DNA of 64,000 nucleotides from Ophiodon elongatus (GCA_016806645.1 JACSYO010000396.1:1134501-1198500); one strand, 5' to 3'. Counted from the first letter of the stretch, positions 9,750 through 22,252 are shown. Numbers and translations are program-made. The notes: generated by a model not told the origin, from the letters alone.

Positions 9750-11940
9750 CTGTCAGTGGAACACAAATGTTCCAGTGTTATTTAAAGAAGTCCAATTAAA
9801 CGTAATGCTCGACATAATCTCTCTCTCCACTTTCATTAACTCGTGTTTCTGTATAGAAAGGCAGGCGAGATGAGCGCTGACAGGGACCTCCCACGCCTCC
9901 TCCGACGGCTCCGGCCAATCGTGGCCCCCGGCGCAGTGCAACAGCAGCCTCTGGTGGCGGGCGGTGGAGCTGCTGGGCTGCGGAGAGCCTTTAGCTGCAG
10001 GCTGGACTCATCGCCCTCGACCTTTAGGTGTGTTGGTGTCCGGCTGTTGGCGGGGATCAATCCTCCCTGACGCCTGGAAAAAATACCAAAGAAATCCAGT
10101 GTGATGGGAGTGAAGTTCGCCTTTGACACGTGTTCCTCACGGGTTCTTCTAAGTGTAGCAAAGCTGCATTCACGTTCATATGTGTAATTAAAGAGAGTTG
10201 TTCTGCACTTCATTAGACATTTGTATTATTTCCATAAAGCAGGTCCTTTATGCCACTGATTTCCAACCTTTGTGGCACATTACTGTAAGCTCTGTACACA
10301 CAGAGAGATGTCCCCTCTTCTAGTTGTCTTATTGTAATAGTTTTATTAAAAAATATAAATGAAAAAAACAACTTTCCTGGCTTGTTTATCATGTTAAGGC
10401 CTACAGATTTATCTTGGACCTGGACATGAGCCCCCTTGTTGGGAGTTATTACTAAACACTACACTGTGCCTGTAATTGTCTGCCATTTCTGGTAGTTTGT
10501 GTAACATTTTCTTGCATATTTCATTTAGACATTTCTGGATGTTGAATTGTTTCCCAAAAAGTCTTTCACCCAGGGAAGTTCAGAGGTGTCAGTATTTGTG
10601 TAATCATAATAATTGCAGCACATATGGTTGTTCACTTTTTATAGATACTAAATAATACAAATAAGATGATGAGTTACTTCAATGCAGGTCTTTCTTGTAT
10701 TATGATTGGCTGTTGATTTGATCTGAATGAGCAGACAGCCAATCATGTAACATAAAAAACCTTAATAAAGGTTATTATTGTTTTTTGTTTTTTGTTTATA
10801 TTGAAAAATGTTGTATATATATATAGATATTGTCTGGATTTATTAAATGGATTAAAAATGTCTGATAAATACTTTAATTTATTTAATATTGACTGTCAAA
10901 TATGAATAGTTCTTTGCATCATGTCTGAGTTCACGTCTTGTGTCTCTTGTGGAGTTGATTTCCAAAACACAACCTGTCAATGCAACAATGTCCAGATTTC
11001 GAGGCTCTCACCAGCACATGAACGCACCATTCGCATCAGTCAGCAAGTGGGAGCTGAGTTTGGCAGATATTCACTGTGAAGGATGTGTCTGTGCAGGTTG
11101 ATCTTTATTTTAAGGTGAAACAGAGAAAAGCTGTTAGAGCTGGAGAGTCAAACACACATTCAGCGTTACGCAACACTCCTGTGTGCTTTGGGAACAGAAA
11201 ATAGAGAAGTGATTTCCAGTGGACCACAGCTGTTTACCAGCAAACACAACTAAACAAAGAGCAAATGTTAGTTTGATCCTAGTTTTCATGTCAACTGTGT
11301 GGCTACAGTGGTGTCTCTGTCTTTGTCCCTGCACCCACGCCCTTCCCATCCTGCAGGTATGCAGACTTGCGATGGCTCCCTAACAGCCCCGTTTCATTTT
11401 CCACCCAAGCTTTTATGTGCATATCAAGGCTCGTCCTCAAAAAGGAATTATTTTGTCTCAAAAAGATCTGTGTAAAAATACAACAAGGTAGCCCTCATTG
11501 AAATGTGAAGCGCGGAAGAGAGCAATAAGCCAGCGACACGGCGCGGCAGGAAAATAATATTAATGAAGGCCTGAGAGAGCGAGATGCTGACCCTGTGTCA
11601 GTCCACTCTGATTGACCCCACTGCAAGTTGGCTTCAGTCCTATCAACGAGCAGCATCCTCACCAACACAGGCCTGAGCGGGAGGCGATGCTGTGCAGCCT
11701 GCCATTCAAATGAACTGCTGTTTCCCATAATCATTCAACTCCACATTGCCATGCCACCGGTTTATTACAGTCTGGATCTTATATTTACACCCGGTCGGCA
11801 GAAAGAAATGTTGCCATTCTATGTTTCTGCAAACCTACGTTGTCAACGTTTCTGAGCCAAAAATAAGTTTTATTAAAAAATGCCTTGTGGTTAACATTGT
11901 GAAATAATTGGTTACAACGTTATATTGGTTATAACGTGCA

Positions 11941-12120
11941 CAACGTAACGTGTGTGTACAACGTAACGTGTACAATAAAAAATGTAACGTAACAATGTAA
12001 CAACGCAACAATGTAACGCAACAATGTAACGCAACAATGTAACGCAACAATGTAACGCAACAACGTAACGCAACAACGTAACGCAACAACGTAACGCAAC
12101 AACATAAACATTACATAACG
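11941..12120. repeat. 13-bp tandem repeat (CAACAATGTAACG)n
   Basis: A core of about nine head-to-tail 13-bp units of the form CAACA(A/C)(T/C)GTAACG spans roughly 11990-12108. Looser CAACGTAACG units lie upstream. Open frames on the minus strand with low-complexity Leu/Cys/Val/Arg composition are by-products of the repeat. Confidence 0.9.
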
Positions 12121-12829
12121 GACCTCAATATACTACATTCCTTATTCTGCACCAAATTAAATGTATATTTGTAGTTTTGGTGACCAAAAACATAAGCAGT
12201 GAGACAGTCAGACAGGGAGTAAAAGCTGTTTTAGGCCAACACACACTACAATAACAGTGGTGGTTCACTGCATGTCAAACTGGGCAGGATGAATCTACAA
12301 AAATCTTGGTCGGATCTCATACGGTGCGATGAAGGGGGGGTTATCTGCATACTAAAACATGTATGTTACACCAAAGAAATGCAACGACAGTTGTCGGATC
12401 TCATATATGTTTTCGAAAAACTCTCAAATATAGAAATTGAAACTGGAAGCACGCAAAATAAAAAATAAAAAGAGTGTGAATTCATGAAGGCGTCACATCC
12501 TGTCACTCCTTTTAATTACACTATCAAATATTCACAAATGTGAATTTAGTTCCCTGTACTTTGTAACCGGTTTTGGAAAGAATAATGTTTTCTCCAGGGC
12601 CAAATCAAACTATAGAAACATTAGGTTTTATGAATACCTCAATTACTGTCATCAATATGATACAGAACAAACAACAAATCAGTTTTTTTGGAACATTCTT
12701 GTGAGAGGTGACATAAAGGAAAGACCTGTATAGAAAATATACAGACAAGTGTTCTTTCTTGCCTAGGCATCATTCCATCCACTCCACTTAAAAAGCTGCC
12801 TCCCCTTTATCTATAACTTTAGTCTTATC

Positions 12830-12960
12830 AGGAGAATCTGCACAAAACAAATTGACCGTGACAAACAAGCAAATGAATTAGAATACAGATTTAACGAAAG
12901 AGGCTTAACAGGCTGGTCTCATCCAGCAGTCGTAGCAATACCTAGTGGGGGAGTGGAGGT
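12830..12960 (+). pseudogene. Possible Penelope-like/retroelement protein scrap
   Basis: One frame reads RRICTKQIDRDKQANEL followed by a RFNERG block. This resembles the '(L)RRICS....F..Q..EL..RF..RGYP' segment of fish Penelope-like reverse transcriptases. The surrounding frames are broken and the match is short, so this is a weak call. Confidence 0.3.
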
Positions 12961-14516
12961 AGAGGGGTCCAACAAACAGCAATCACTTAGCCAGGAGAAC
13001 ACTATTCGTTCCCCATTTGAAACGAGAAGTCGACCTGGATGTTTTTGTCACTAAAACGAAAGTTGGGTAAAAGTGCTATTTTAAGTATTCAGCTTCAGGT
13101 AAAGACTTTGAAAAGACAATACAAAAATCATTAGCTCATCCTCAGCTTCGATCCACTCCAAATTAATTTAAAGATCTTCCCAAAGTAGAGTACAAGCATA
13201 CAAGAGCACTCAGAACCAGGATAGCAGAGCACAGGAGCTGTGATCCAGACCCAGGATGAGCGTAACCCGGTGGCAGTGCATCGGAGAGAGAGTAGCCTCT
13301 CAGATACATCGGCATAGAGCATGTCAGATCTCAGATAAGAAGAGGCCATGTATAAATGTGGGCGTGGTTTCCTTATTTCACACATTTTGACCTGAACGAG
13401 GATAAAAAAGAGGATGGAAACTGTGTCAATAAAATTGTGGCACGGAGTAGTAACGTTAACGTTTTCTCCACGATGCTGTTCTGATAACCTACAGAACGCG
13501 TCCTCCAAGCTGCCAGTACAAACAGAACTACTGCACATCCGTGGTGTCCGCAGCAGTCCGTGTTCGCGTCAGATTGGGACTTTATACTAGTTCATTCTGC
13601 CCTGTTCCATCAATGTGTTCAGACTCTGTATTTCTGATGGATGAGATGGATATGAAGCTGATATTAGCCTCTTGTTACATATTAAAGGTTGGCCTGTCAC
13701 GCTGATGCGTGCTGTAATTGAAGTTCCTTGCTGACAACAGTGACATAAACAATGTGGACAACCCGACATGGAAGTCATTTAAAACCTTCAATAAAAACAG
13801 ACTCATTCCTCATAACATTACCATGTCCCGGTATTGAATAGGTGCTGTTGGAGCGCGATGCTGTCAAGAATACATTTCTGACTGTCAGGGGGAGAGTTTT
13901 CAGTGATCAATATTTCATTCATTTTAGGGTGAAAGCGGGAACAGCTATGGATGAAACTACAGGCATTAGCTTTCGCATTAGCATCAGACACCATACATTC
14001 AAAGCTGCTGCTTTCTGCTTTCACGACCTCATGTCGGTGAAACACTAATCTCTGACAGGCAGCGGCCGACCTCCTTCATTTAATTGCAAGGCTCTGCATT
14101 TTCGTCACAACCATTCTGGCTTAATCACAGCAGCGCCATGTGTTTCTCCGCCTTTACTCCAGCCTGTGTGGCGTAGCATGCTAATGAGCTAATGCAGGCC
14201 CACTGTTAACTGCAATTAGGAGCGTGTACGGCGGCTAATATTGGGGTTAGCGGTGGCTAGCATTACCGGCTATTAGGGACAGGTGTCTGCCGGTTTACGA
14301 GGCGGGGAGGGATGTTGAGTCTAAAAACACAAACACATTTTCAAGAGTCGGAAGCCAATCCCAGAATGCATTGCACAGAAAGCAGGACATGTCCTTTGCG
14401 TTAGGAAATGCAAGAACCAAGAGGAATATTTTTGTCTATCTTTGTTTTACTAGTTTTGTTTTTTGTTCCGTTTTTCTCTCCTCCCTCCTTTCTACATCTT
14501 CTGAACACATTCTCAA

Positions 14517-14541
14517 CCCCCCATCCCCATCCCCATCCCCC
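14517..14541 (-). other. G-quadruplex-type motif (ATGGGG)n
   Basis: The plus strand has four runs of 4-6 C separated by AT. The minus strand is (GGGGAT)n-like, resembling telomeric repeats in G-run spacing. Confidence 0.75.
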
Positions 14542-15954
14542 TGCACCACCTGCCCCTTCCCACCCCACCCACATTCTCATATTCACTGGTGTTGCACGCC
14601 AGTCTATCACAGCAAATGGCTGTTTTTATTTCAATTTCCCAAAATTGGATTTTAATGAATTCCGCAATGAATAACCAAGCAAGAAATTATTTTCCAATAT
14701 CCTCACATGATATTCCACCATCCCTCTGTATTAGTGGAATTAATACTTGGAGCATGCTGGAGATGCTGCATCAGGTGATGCAGGATTTGATTAGGAGTTT
14801 AAAGTTTTCAGCAAATAAGGTGTCGGGGCACAATCACGTTTTATTTTTATTTTTTAATCTAGGGTAAAAAGTCCCTCAAGCAGCGGCGGGGAATACTAAA
14901 TCGCTTAGAATTTGATTAGCATACTGGGCAAGTGTCTTTGCCATTTCCCCTCATGTCTCGAAGCACTTTGGAGGACAGATGCGGCCTGTTTGATGGTGTG
15001 GGGAACATCTAACATTTGCAGTGTGTAAAGTTGAAGTGCAAAGGGAGCTGCTATTGTTGCCTGTCCTTTCCGAAACCCTTTTTTTCCAAAGGTATTGCTC
15101 CCTGATTGCAGTAGTCTGGTGTGACAGGATAAAAGCCGAGTGGTCGGCATACAACTAGCGAACAAAGCGCAAAACGTGCACAGCTATGTTTGCAAAGGGT
15201 CCTCTGTATAAAATGAATGGAAGTATAACATACGAGCAAAACTGTTGAGCTCTTATTCTGAAATATTGTGCGATTTGGGTTTAATTAATAAATTCTTTAT
15301 TTGGTTTTGGTATAAACATAAATGCATTAAAAATAAAAAAAATTGTAAAATTAATATAGGTCCATTCCTTATAATATAACCCTCACTGTACTTTTAGATT
15401 GGCTTGGGCATTGTGTTATGTTTGTACTCATCACACACTGCACTCATCCATACGCTGCTTTCATTACTGTTCTTCATCATTAACATAACATAACATTGCC
15501 CAAAGGCAGTTTGCGATCATCCTTTTGGCCTCATGCAGATTCTAAATATATACATTTACTTAGTATCCCTTTCATCTCAGAGGTCATAAATGATGCTCCT
15601 GTTTTTCGTAGGAGATAATAAAGAGGGCTTTAAAAAATCTTTTCCTCAGCATTTAAAGAATGCCCGCAGCTCTTATACTTCTACGAATCACTTACTCTTC
15701 TCCACTTAATAACCTTCCTCATAAAAAAAGTCTCACTGTTAACAGTTATAGAGTTCAGTCATTTTGGTACAATTCTAATGGTGACGATTGGGAAATGTAC
15801 TTTGGTTACTGCACTTATCTTGTACTTAAGCCTTTTTCCACAGGAAAAAAAAAAGTGTACATCTTGTAATTGCTGAGTGCTTCTGAGTGGAGGAAGAATC
15901 TATGGTGTAAGGCGTTCCTGTTATTTTGTCCAGCCCCAGTATTGATACCAGGCT

Positions 15955-16262
15955 TTAACCTCCAGTTCTGAAGAGTGAAGCCAATACAGGAGTACCTTAA
16001 ACCTGCATTCTCTTTACTGACCACCAGGGGCGACTCCTCTGGTTGTATAGAAGTCTATAGAAAATGACTCTACTTCTCTCTTGATTTATTCCCTCAGTAA
16101 ACATTGTAAACATGAGTTTATGTCTCAATCTCTAGTTTCAAGTCTTCTTCAATACAGCATGATGTTCATTTAGTAAATTATGGTCCATTTAGAGTCAAAT
16201 AGACCATAAAGCTTTAGGGCGGGGCTACCTTGTGAGTGACAGGTTGCTATCACAACATTGTC
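15955..16262 (+). repeat. Interspersed repeat 'F1' (copy B), 3'-truncated
   Basis: The sequence from 'gaccaccaggggcgactcctctgg' through 'aataccataaagc' matches the reverse complement of 21912-21600 closely. Similarity ends near 16262, before the TATATACAGTCTATGG terminus. Confidence 0.75.
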
Positions 16263-17861
16263 GGGTCTGAGAGTTGTCTGTGTCTTTGTCTTTTGACTTT
16301 GTTGAATGTTATGTATTCTTTTGAGAGTTTCATTGCAGCTTGTGTTTGATGTAGTCTTTCTCACTTAGGCGATGTTCATATGAAGCTTGCTGCAGGATGT
16401 GGTATAAAGTCAATTCACGTTAGCTAACTAAGACACAGATGTAGTTTATTATGTGGGATAAACCTGAACTCCTATAGATGGTTAATGGACTGTACTTGTA
16501 CAGCGCTTTTCTATACCATGGATGTATTAAGGACAACTGGAAACCACATAAAAAAATGGCGCCCCATTCTATCCTGTGAAAGTTGCTCACTGAACTGACT
16601 TCCTGTTCGCTCCCTGCAAACTTAAAAGGATAAGATAATTTAAACATACAGCTCTTTCCATTCCAAATGTTAGAGGACCAAATGGTTAAAATTGAGATAG
16701 TAAAAAGAGGCAGGGTTTCATAGTAAGTGGGTAGTATATACGGTATCTGTGGTCATGTACAGAATACCATGACATAGACTCAGAGGTTTGACTTTAGTCC
16801 GTTTTAAAATGGGCGCTAAAACACTCAACACGTTGTGGTGTGACCGTGTTAACTGGTGACACAACACATCTGTGGTTGCGCGTAGTGACGGCAGCTGTTT
16901 AAAGCAGAAACATGTTGGTGTCCTCAAAAATCAACTTTAATCTGTGTTTATTCTCTACGCCAGACATTTACGTAAGTTACTAAGAGCAACCAGGGACGCA
17001 TTCGGCTAAATGTCACCAGTTGGCTCGGTCATTTTATTTAAAATTAAGACGCCTGTTGTTTTGAAATGGTCGATCTGAATTCTGTAGAACGCCAGTCATT
17101 GGAGTGTCGATTCTGACAACTGCTCGGCAACAAACAGACATTTTGATGTTGTTAACTGTTTGGATTCGATGTTCAAAGCTAACGCTAAATCCTCTGGATG
17201 GGCGGGCGGCAAAACGACACTTCCGTTGGCGACGTGCGCGTGCATAGTGTTCATGGCGTTGGCTTTAAGAAAGGGTTAGTGTTAGTGATTCAATGAAAAT
17301 CAATGAAACAAATAAAAAAGGAAAAGGAAAAGGCCCAGTATAGAATATGTTCCTAGACGTGCTAGCTCTCTGTGTCTGTGACTCACTCACACATACACCT
17401 AAGTCACCATCGAGTGTCTTCGTCCCTCCAAACAAAGAGGCAGGGGGTTGGGGGGTTGAGGTTGGGGGGGTTACCTCTCCTATCTCTTACTGAGTGCTCT
17501 ATCTCTTTCATTGCTTCTCCTCCTAATCAAGGATGTAATTAGTGCTTGCCAGACAAGCGCTTTCAGCTTGAGCTGAAACAATGGCTAACGGTGATGTGAA
17601 TGGACGCTGGGTGAATGCACCGCTCATCATGCATGCACAGGCAGAGAATAGGGGTCATAGTGACAAAAACAAAAACAGTAATGAATAGTCATGTGTATAG
17701 AGGGTATACAGTATGCAAGGCCTTGTCTCGACACTACTGGTATTGTTCACTGGAACATTGCTGTCTAATTACTGCAACCTAGGACTGCTGCTGGAGTGGA
17801 GCAGCTCTCCCAGGAGGTGAGCTGTACTTGTTTGTGCATTTTATAAAGCCCTCTCCAGATG

Positions 17862-17924
<63 letters not shown>

Positions 17925-18084
17925 ATGGCGTATGAAGAGATGTGTGATTGTAGGGGGAGGAGGCCTCGTCTCCAGAACACCTTCAACATTTCAAGGACTC
18001 AATGTGGAGTAGTCTTTGTCTTGGCAGCTATTTGATGGGGATTAGACTTGTTCCAGAGCACAAGAGAAGCAAAGTGTATCCAGT
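16263..18084. other. No gene recognised; small repeats only
   Basis: The span contains a short piece at 16483-16515 ('atggactgtacttgtacagcgcttttctat'), which is the inverse of the family at 18085. It also contains a G-rich tract at 17443-17470 and an A/TA tract at 17862-17926. Nothing else could be assigned. Confidence 0.45.
17862..17926. repeat. Poly-A followed by (AT)n microsatellite
   Basis: Eighteen A residues are followed directly by about 20 AT units, a tract with little sequence complexity and low duplex stability. Confidence 0.95.
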
Positions 18085-18255
18085 TAATGTGGAATTGACC
18101 AGTCCGGCTGCGTGAAGCGGTCTGAGTTTGGGACTCCAGCACGTCGAAGTGTCTCTGGGGCAAGACACGAAGGCTGTGCCATCGGTGTATGAATGTGTGC
18201 GAGTGACATGTAGCACTTTGAGGAAGACTAGAAAGGGGCTACACAAGTCCATTCT
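18085..18255 (+). repeat. Short teleost repeat ending in 'gactagaaaggggctacacaagtccatt'
   Basis: The last 80 bp ('gaatgtgtgcgagtgacatgtagcactttgagg') match a family I know from many fish genomes, whose consensus ends close to 'gactagaaaagcgctatataagtacagtccattt'. It is non-coding. An inverted scrap of the same family lies at 16483-16515. Confidence 0.55.
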
Positions 18256-18598
18256 AAGCTAACAAACACAGTGATTCTTTCAGTCTCAGGTGATTATACA
18301 CTCATGAAAACATGACTAGGAATATTATATCCTATTTCTGCCAATAGATCCCATACAAATTCCCTATAAATGTGAGTTTAAGCCACTTGGCTGTCCTACT
18401 TTGAGGAGTCTGCACTTATTCAATCAATGTATTTGAGCTTGTATTAGTCTACATCTTCACTACAAGATGGCTGAATGGCAACACAGATGAGATTCAACAC
18501 TCCAGGTTTAAAGTCAGCAGGGGAAAGTAAGAACATAAATATATATATAAATATTATATATATGGTTTAACTATAAATTGCGTGTTGTTTTGCTGTTA

Positions 18599-18625
18599 TC
18601 TTTCCCTTCCTTTCTCCCTCCTCCT

Positions 18626-18653
<28 letters not shown>
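18599..18653. repeat. 55-bp polypyrimidine tract with (TCC)n
   Basis: An uninterrupted run of pyrimidines ending in about nine TCC units. It has mirror-like symmetry of the kind able to form triplex (H-DNA). Confidence 0.9.
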
Positions 18654-18656
<3 letters not shown>

Positions 18657-21252
18657 ATCTGCATGATTATCTTCTTTTACTGCAGAGATCCCCCCTCCCA
18701 TCCTTTTCAGCCGTTCCTCCCTGTATAAAGGCCTCCCCCCTCAGTGAAGGCGGCATCATGTGAGATTAAGTGACTTTGTAAGTCATCAAGGCCGTGTCTT
18801 GTAATATTGATCTGGTATACAGGGTGAAATGTGGTGATCATTGGAGAAGTAATTATAAAGGGTCTGGCTGCGGTCCTCCTCCTCACTGTTTATCGGCGCG
18901 CTCATTAAAAGACATTGGCAGGCAGACAGGTCCCTATCTCTCCATTTGCCAGTCGACCACGCCGTAAAAGTCGGCGGGTCATGGCTCCCGGTTGTGCGAT
19001 AAGCGGCGAGCGCCAAATTGGAGAAGGACTGATTACGTCCCCGAGGAGATGTGTGTGATGAAGCCCTCGGCGGCGTCCGGGCTGTCTGCTTCTATTTCAT
19101 TGCAGTGCTCCATCTCTCTTAGCCTTCCTCCATCACTGCTCACTTAATTCTGCCTTCACTCCGTCCGTTTGGATGTCAGTCTTCTCTCTGTCTTCCGCTG
19201 AGTTTTTAATTAAAGCCCTCTGATTTCAATCAGGAAGGTGATTGCCACCTTTTGATTGGTTTGACTGTGTTTAGCACCTTTTCAGGCTGCCATTAGTCTT
19301 CACAACATAAACCCATGAACAGGGTTAATCCTTTTTGGTGTTGTTTGGATTTGTGAAATCACCTGTTGGACTTAAAACAAAGATTTACTCCGGAAGACTT
19401 GCAACTTTCTATTGCATCACTAAACTCTAAATTGAACTAAAGGTTTAGCTGCAGAGCTTCGGGAAATACTACTACTACTACTACTTCTACTACTACTATG
19501 GAGGAGGTAGATGGGTCAAACAATCCGTCTTTTAGGTTCGTGCCCCGTGTGAACCGAGAAGTCAATGTTGATCTGTTTGTTATGTAACTTCAGTACTTGA
19601 GTCTTTCATAGTTATTCTAATCCAGACTGTGATCTTTTCCTGAACCGAACTAAGTAGTTTCCTGTGAAGAAGGAGGTTTATTTTGAAAAGACTGTATCCA
19701 TGGAACGAGTGGAAAATGACAGGTGTTGCCAGACTTTTAAAGGAAAACGCAAAGAAAATAGGGAGTAGCTTTTTTTAAGGTATCATACGACCCATTGTGT
19801 GGACGATATGTTGAATAATGACATTCAGCTTTTTTGCATTTTTTTCAATGTTTACTTGGCTAATGACATGAGAAAAACTAACGGTTAGTACAAGTTATTG
19901 GCTAAATATCGTTATGTTATGTAACTTTATAAGTTCGTAAGGTCGTATTGTTTACCTTGACGTTATTGGTGGAGGTCATGTGTCATGGACGTGATACAGC
20001 GTATTCATTTAAATATACGGTCACAATAAGTGTGGTAAAACAAGACACTTCCTACTATAATACGGTGGTGTGTAAGCATTATTTATTGATAAGGAAGTCT
20101 GATAAACATGTGATGTTCCACCATGGGTCCTGGCGATGGAGATGGGTCCCAGCACCTGGAGCTCTGCGGGACACTATTGCCTCTGACAGTGTAGTTAAAG
20201 ACGCCAGAAGGGAAACAAGGCTACGTAAACAAGGCTACGTGGGGTTGTTGATCCGATGGTTTCTACCCACAGTTTTGGACACGGCCGGTGAGAAAGGTTT
20301 CCTAAACAGACAGCCCAAATGGACAAAAACAAATAACCCATTTGGATGGTGTCCGTCTGAGGGACGCATCGTGTCCTGTCCTGTCCCCCAGGTCCAGGTC
20401 CCTGGTCCCAGGTCTTCAGCAGTTCTAAATGACTTGACAGAATAACTGCTGTCCTGAAACAACCGCTCAGCGATAGCCTCGTGTGTTTGCTCGATAATGT
20501 GGTTGCTTTTATTCTAGATACATAAAGCTTAATCAGAGGGGGCAACAAAATACCACTGATGGGGATTAAGCCCCCTTAAGTCCTCCTCCGAGGAGGTCTG
20601 GAGGAGCTTTAAAGAAGCAAACCAGCCATCTGAACAAATTCCAAAGAATGTGCAACACGACAGAACATGAATAAATGAACAGTCAGGAACAATTGGAGTA
20701 TGTTCATAAAAATGCTATGATTACTTTGGTTGTTTGTTTGTTAAAGAAAACTTGCCCCAACTTAACTTTCCTCCCCTCTAATAAAAAAAAAACCCGACAA
20801 GCTCTCTACTTTGTGGAGAGCCAATTAGCCCTCTGAATTCAACTGTCATCCACCGAGGTCGCAGTATTCTTGTGAGAGTTGGTCTCCCACAGAGCTTCAT
20901 GTTGCTGTTTTCCTCCTCCCTACCTGCTTTATTTCAGCTAATGAGCAAAGAGCCAGACAATAATCAGCTACACTGCTTTTCCTCTGATAATATTTGTGCT
21001 AGCCATGTTCTCCCACTAGTGAACAGAATGGACAGACTGGGATATTGTGCAGATCAAGTAAAGGCTTAAGGTGCTGAAGAAGATGGTGGTAATAATATTT
21101 ATAGTATATATACTGTATATATGTACATAAATAGAGTATAAATAATTGTGTATTGCACTTGCATGTACTTTTACCCTCTTGATTTTGACCTTGGGCTGGT
21201 TTAACTCCTGTTACACTGTTGTGGGACAATATTTCTCTACAATGATGCTGTT
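18654..21252. other. No gene recognised; candidate conserved non-coding stretch at 18786-19330
   Basis: The part 18786-19330 is GC-balanced and free of recognisable repeats. Its purine-rich and CCAAT/ATTA-containing blocks (for example 'ccttttgattggtttgac') suggest regulatory rather than junk DNA. A CTA trinucleotide run lies at 19468-19499. The rest could not be assigned. Confidence 0.35.
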
Positions 21253-21284
21253 AAAGGTCCAGTGTGCAGCATTTAGGGGGAACT

Positions 21285-21286
<2 letters not shown>

Positions 21287-21357
<71 letters not shown>
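21287..21357. repeat. (TG)n microsatellite
   Basis: About 35 uninterrupted TG units inside the left arm of the surrounding transposon. Confidence 0.95.
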
Positions 21358-21358
<1 letters not shown>

Positions 21359-21404
21359 ACAATAGTGTGTAATCACCCAAAAATAAGAATTGTGGTGTTT
21401 TCGT

Positions 21405-21912
21405 CATAGACTGTATATAAGAAGTGGACGTAGTCATGGTAACGTTACCCTTTGGTTTGTGAACTGATGTTTTGAAGCCTCGAGTTTGGAGATTTCGCCG
21501 TCGTCATCTTGGAATACAGCCGTCGCCATGTTGTTCCAATGAACAGAAGTGGCCATATTTGGAATGTGGAGGAGAGACGTAGAGACATCGTATACGTCTC
21601 TGGTAGCGGCAGTGACCTGTCAATCACATTGTAGTCCCGCCCTAAAGCATCCCCTGCTTTATGGTCTGTTTGACTCTAAATGGATCATAATTTACTACAT
21701 GAACATCATGCTGTATTGAAGAAGACTTGAAACTAGAGATTGAGACATAAACTCATCTTTACAATGTTTACTGAGGGAATAAATCAAGAGAGAAGTAGAG
21801 TCATTTTCTATAGACTTCTATACAACCAGAGGAGTCGCCCCCTGGTGGTCAGGAGAGAGAATGCAAGTTTTAAGACACTTCCGCCTTGGCTTCACTTGGC
21901 AGAACCGGAGGT
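21405..21912 (-). repeat. Interspersed repeat 'F1' (copy C), near full length
   Basis: It begins CATAGACTGTATATAAGAAG, which is the inverse of the F1 3' end, and runs about 508 bp to 'cagaaccggaggtcatt'. It is the most complete copy in the window. There are no terminal inverted repeats and no poly-A, so the class is unknown. The copy sits inside another repeat, which dates it as the younger of the two. Confidence 0.75.
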
Positions 21913-22252
21913 CATTAGCTTAGAATGAACCGTTTATACCTATAGTACATACGGAGCAGATCCTTTTCACGGAGTCCACCGTGTTTCTACAGTAGCCCAG
22001 AACGGACAAAACAAACACTGGCTCTAGGTAGGGACATTCACATTTTTGTATTTCACGTCAGCCACCGTAGTTCTCTTGCCCGCTTGGCACACGGTTATCA
22101 GTTGGTTACAATCTGCAACCTCATCACTAGATGTCGTCAGATCCTACACACGGCACCTTTGTAGGGTCAACTCGCTTGTTCCCTTAGGCATTCCCGCAGT
22201 GTCTTGGCTCGTACAAGGAGAAGCTGCTGATTCTTTTAATGCATATGTATAT

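Larger units (their letters stand above)
8581..11940. other. No gene recognised; microsatellites and possible hAT end
   Basis: There are CA-type microsatellites at 9540-9634 and 9723-9749. A sequence at 8956 (CAGTGATTCCCAATC) resembles a hAT terminal repeat, but no matching second end was found. The GC-rich stretch 9860-10070 has open frames on both strands with no recognisable protein. Nothing else can be supported. Confidence 0.45.
12121..15949. other. No gene recognised; possible retroelement scrap and GC-balanced unique sequence
   Basis: Apart from a possible Penelope-like fragment (12830-12960) and a C-rich tract (14517-14541), this span has no recognisable coding content. Parts of 13590-14350 look like unique, non-repetitive sequence of the kind often conserved around vertebrate developmental genes. 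That is an impression from composition only. Confidence 0.4.
21253..22160. mobile_element. Non-autonomous DNA transposon with AAAGGT terminal repeats, interrupted
   Basis: The left end AAAGGTCCAGTGTG and the inverse complement of the right end, AAAGGTGCCGTGTG, match at 12 of 14 positions. The left arm (21253-21404) and right arm (21913-22160) agree with a teleost family that carries 'aataagaattgtggtgttttcgt...cttagaatgaaccgttt' in one piece. Here that piece is split by F1 copy C (21405-21912), and a 71-bp TG microsatellite has expanded inside the left arm. No coding region is present. Confidence 0.7.

Noticed and set aside
9843..10213. GC-rich exon (frames on both strands)
   Set aside because: Low-complexity Arg/Pro/Ala composition, no splice pattern, no recognised family.
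19948..20548. 165-codon plus-strand and 117-codon minus-strand frames
   Set aside because: They overlap on opposite strands, lack domain motifs and sit in unremarkable sequence.
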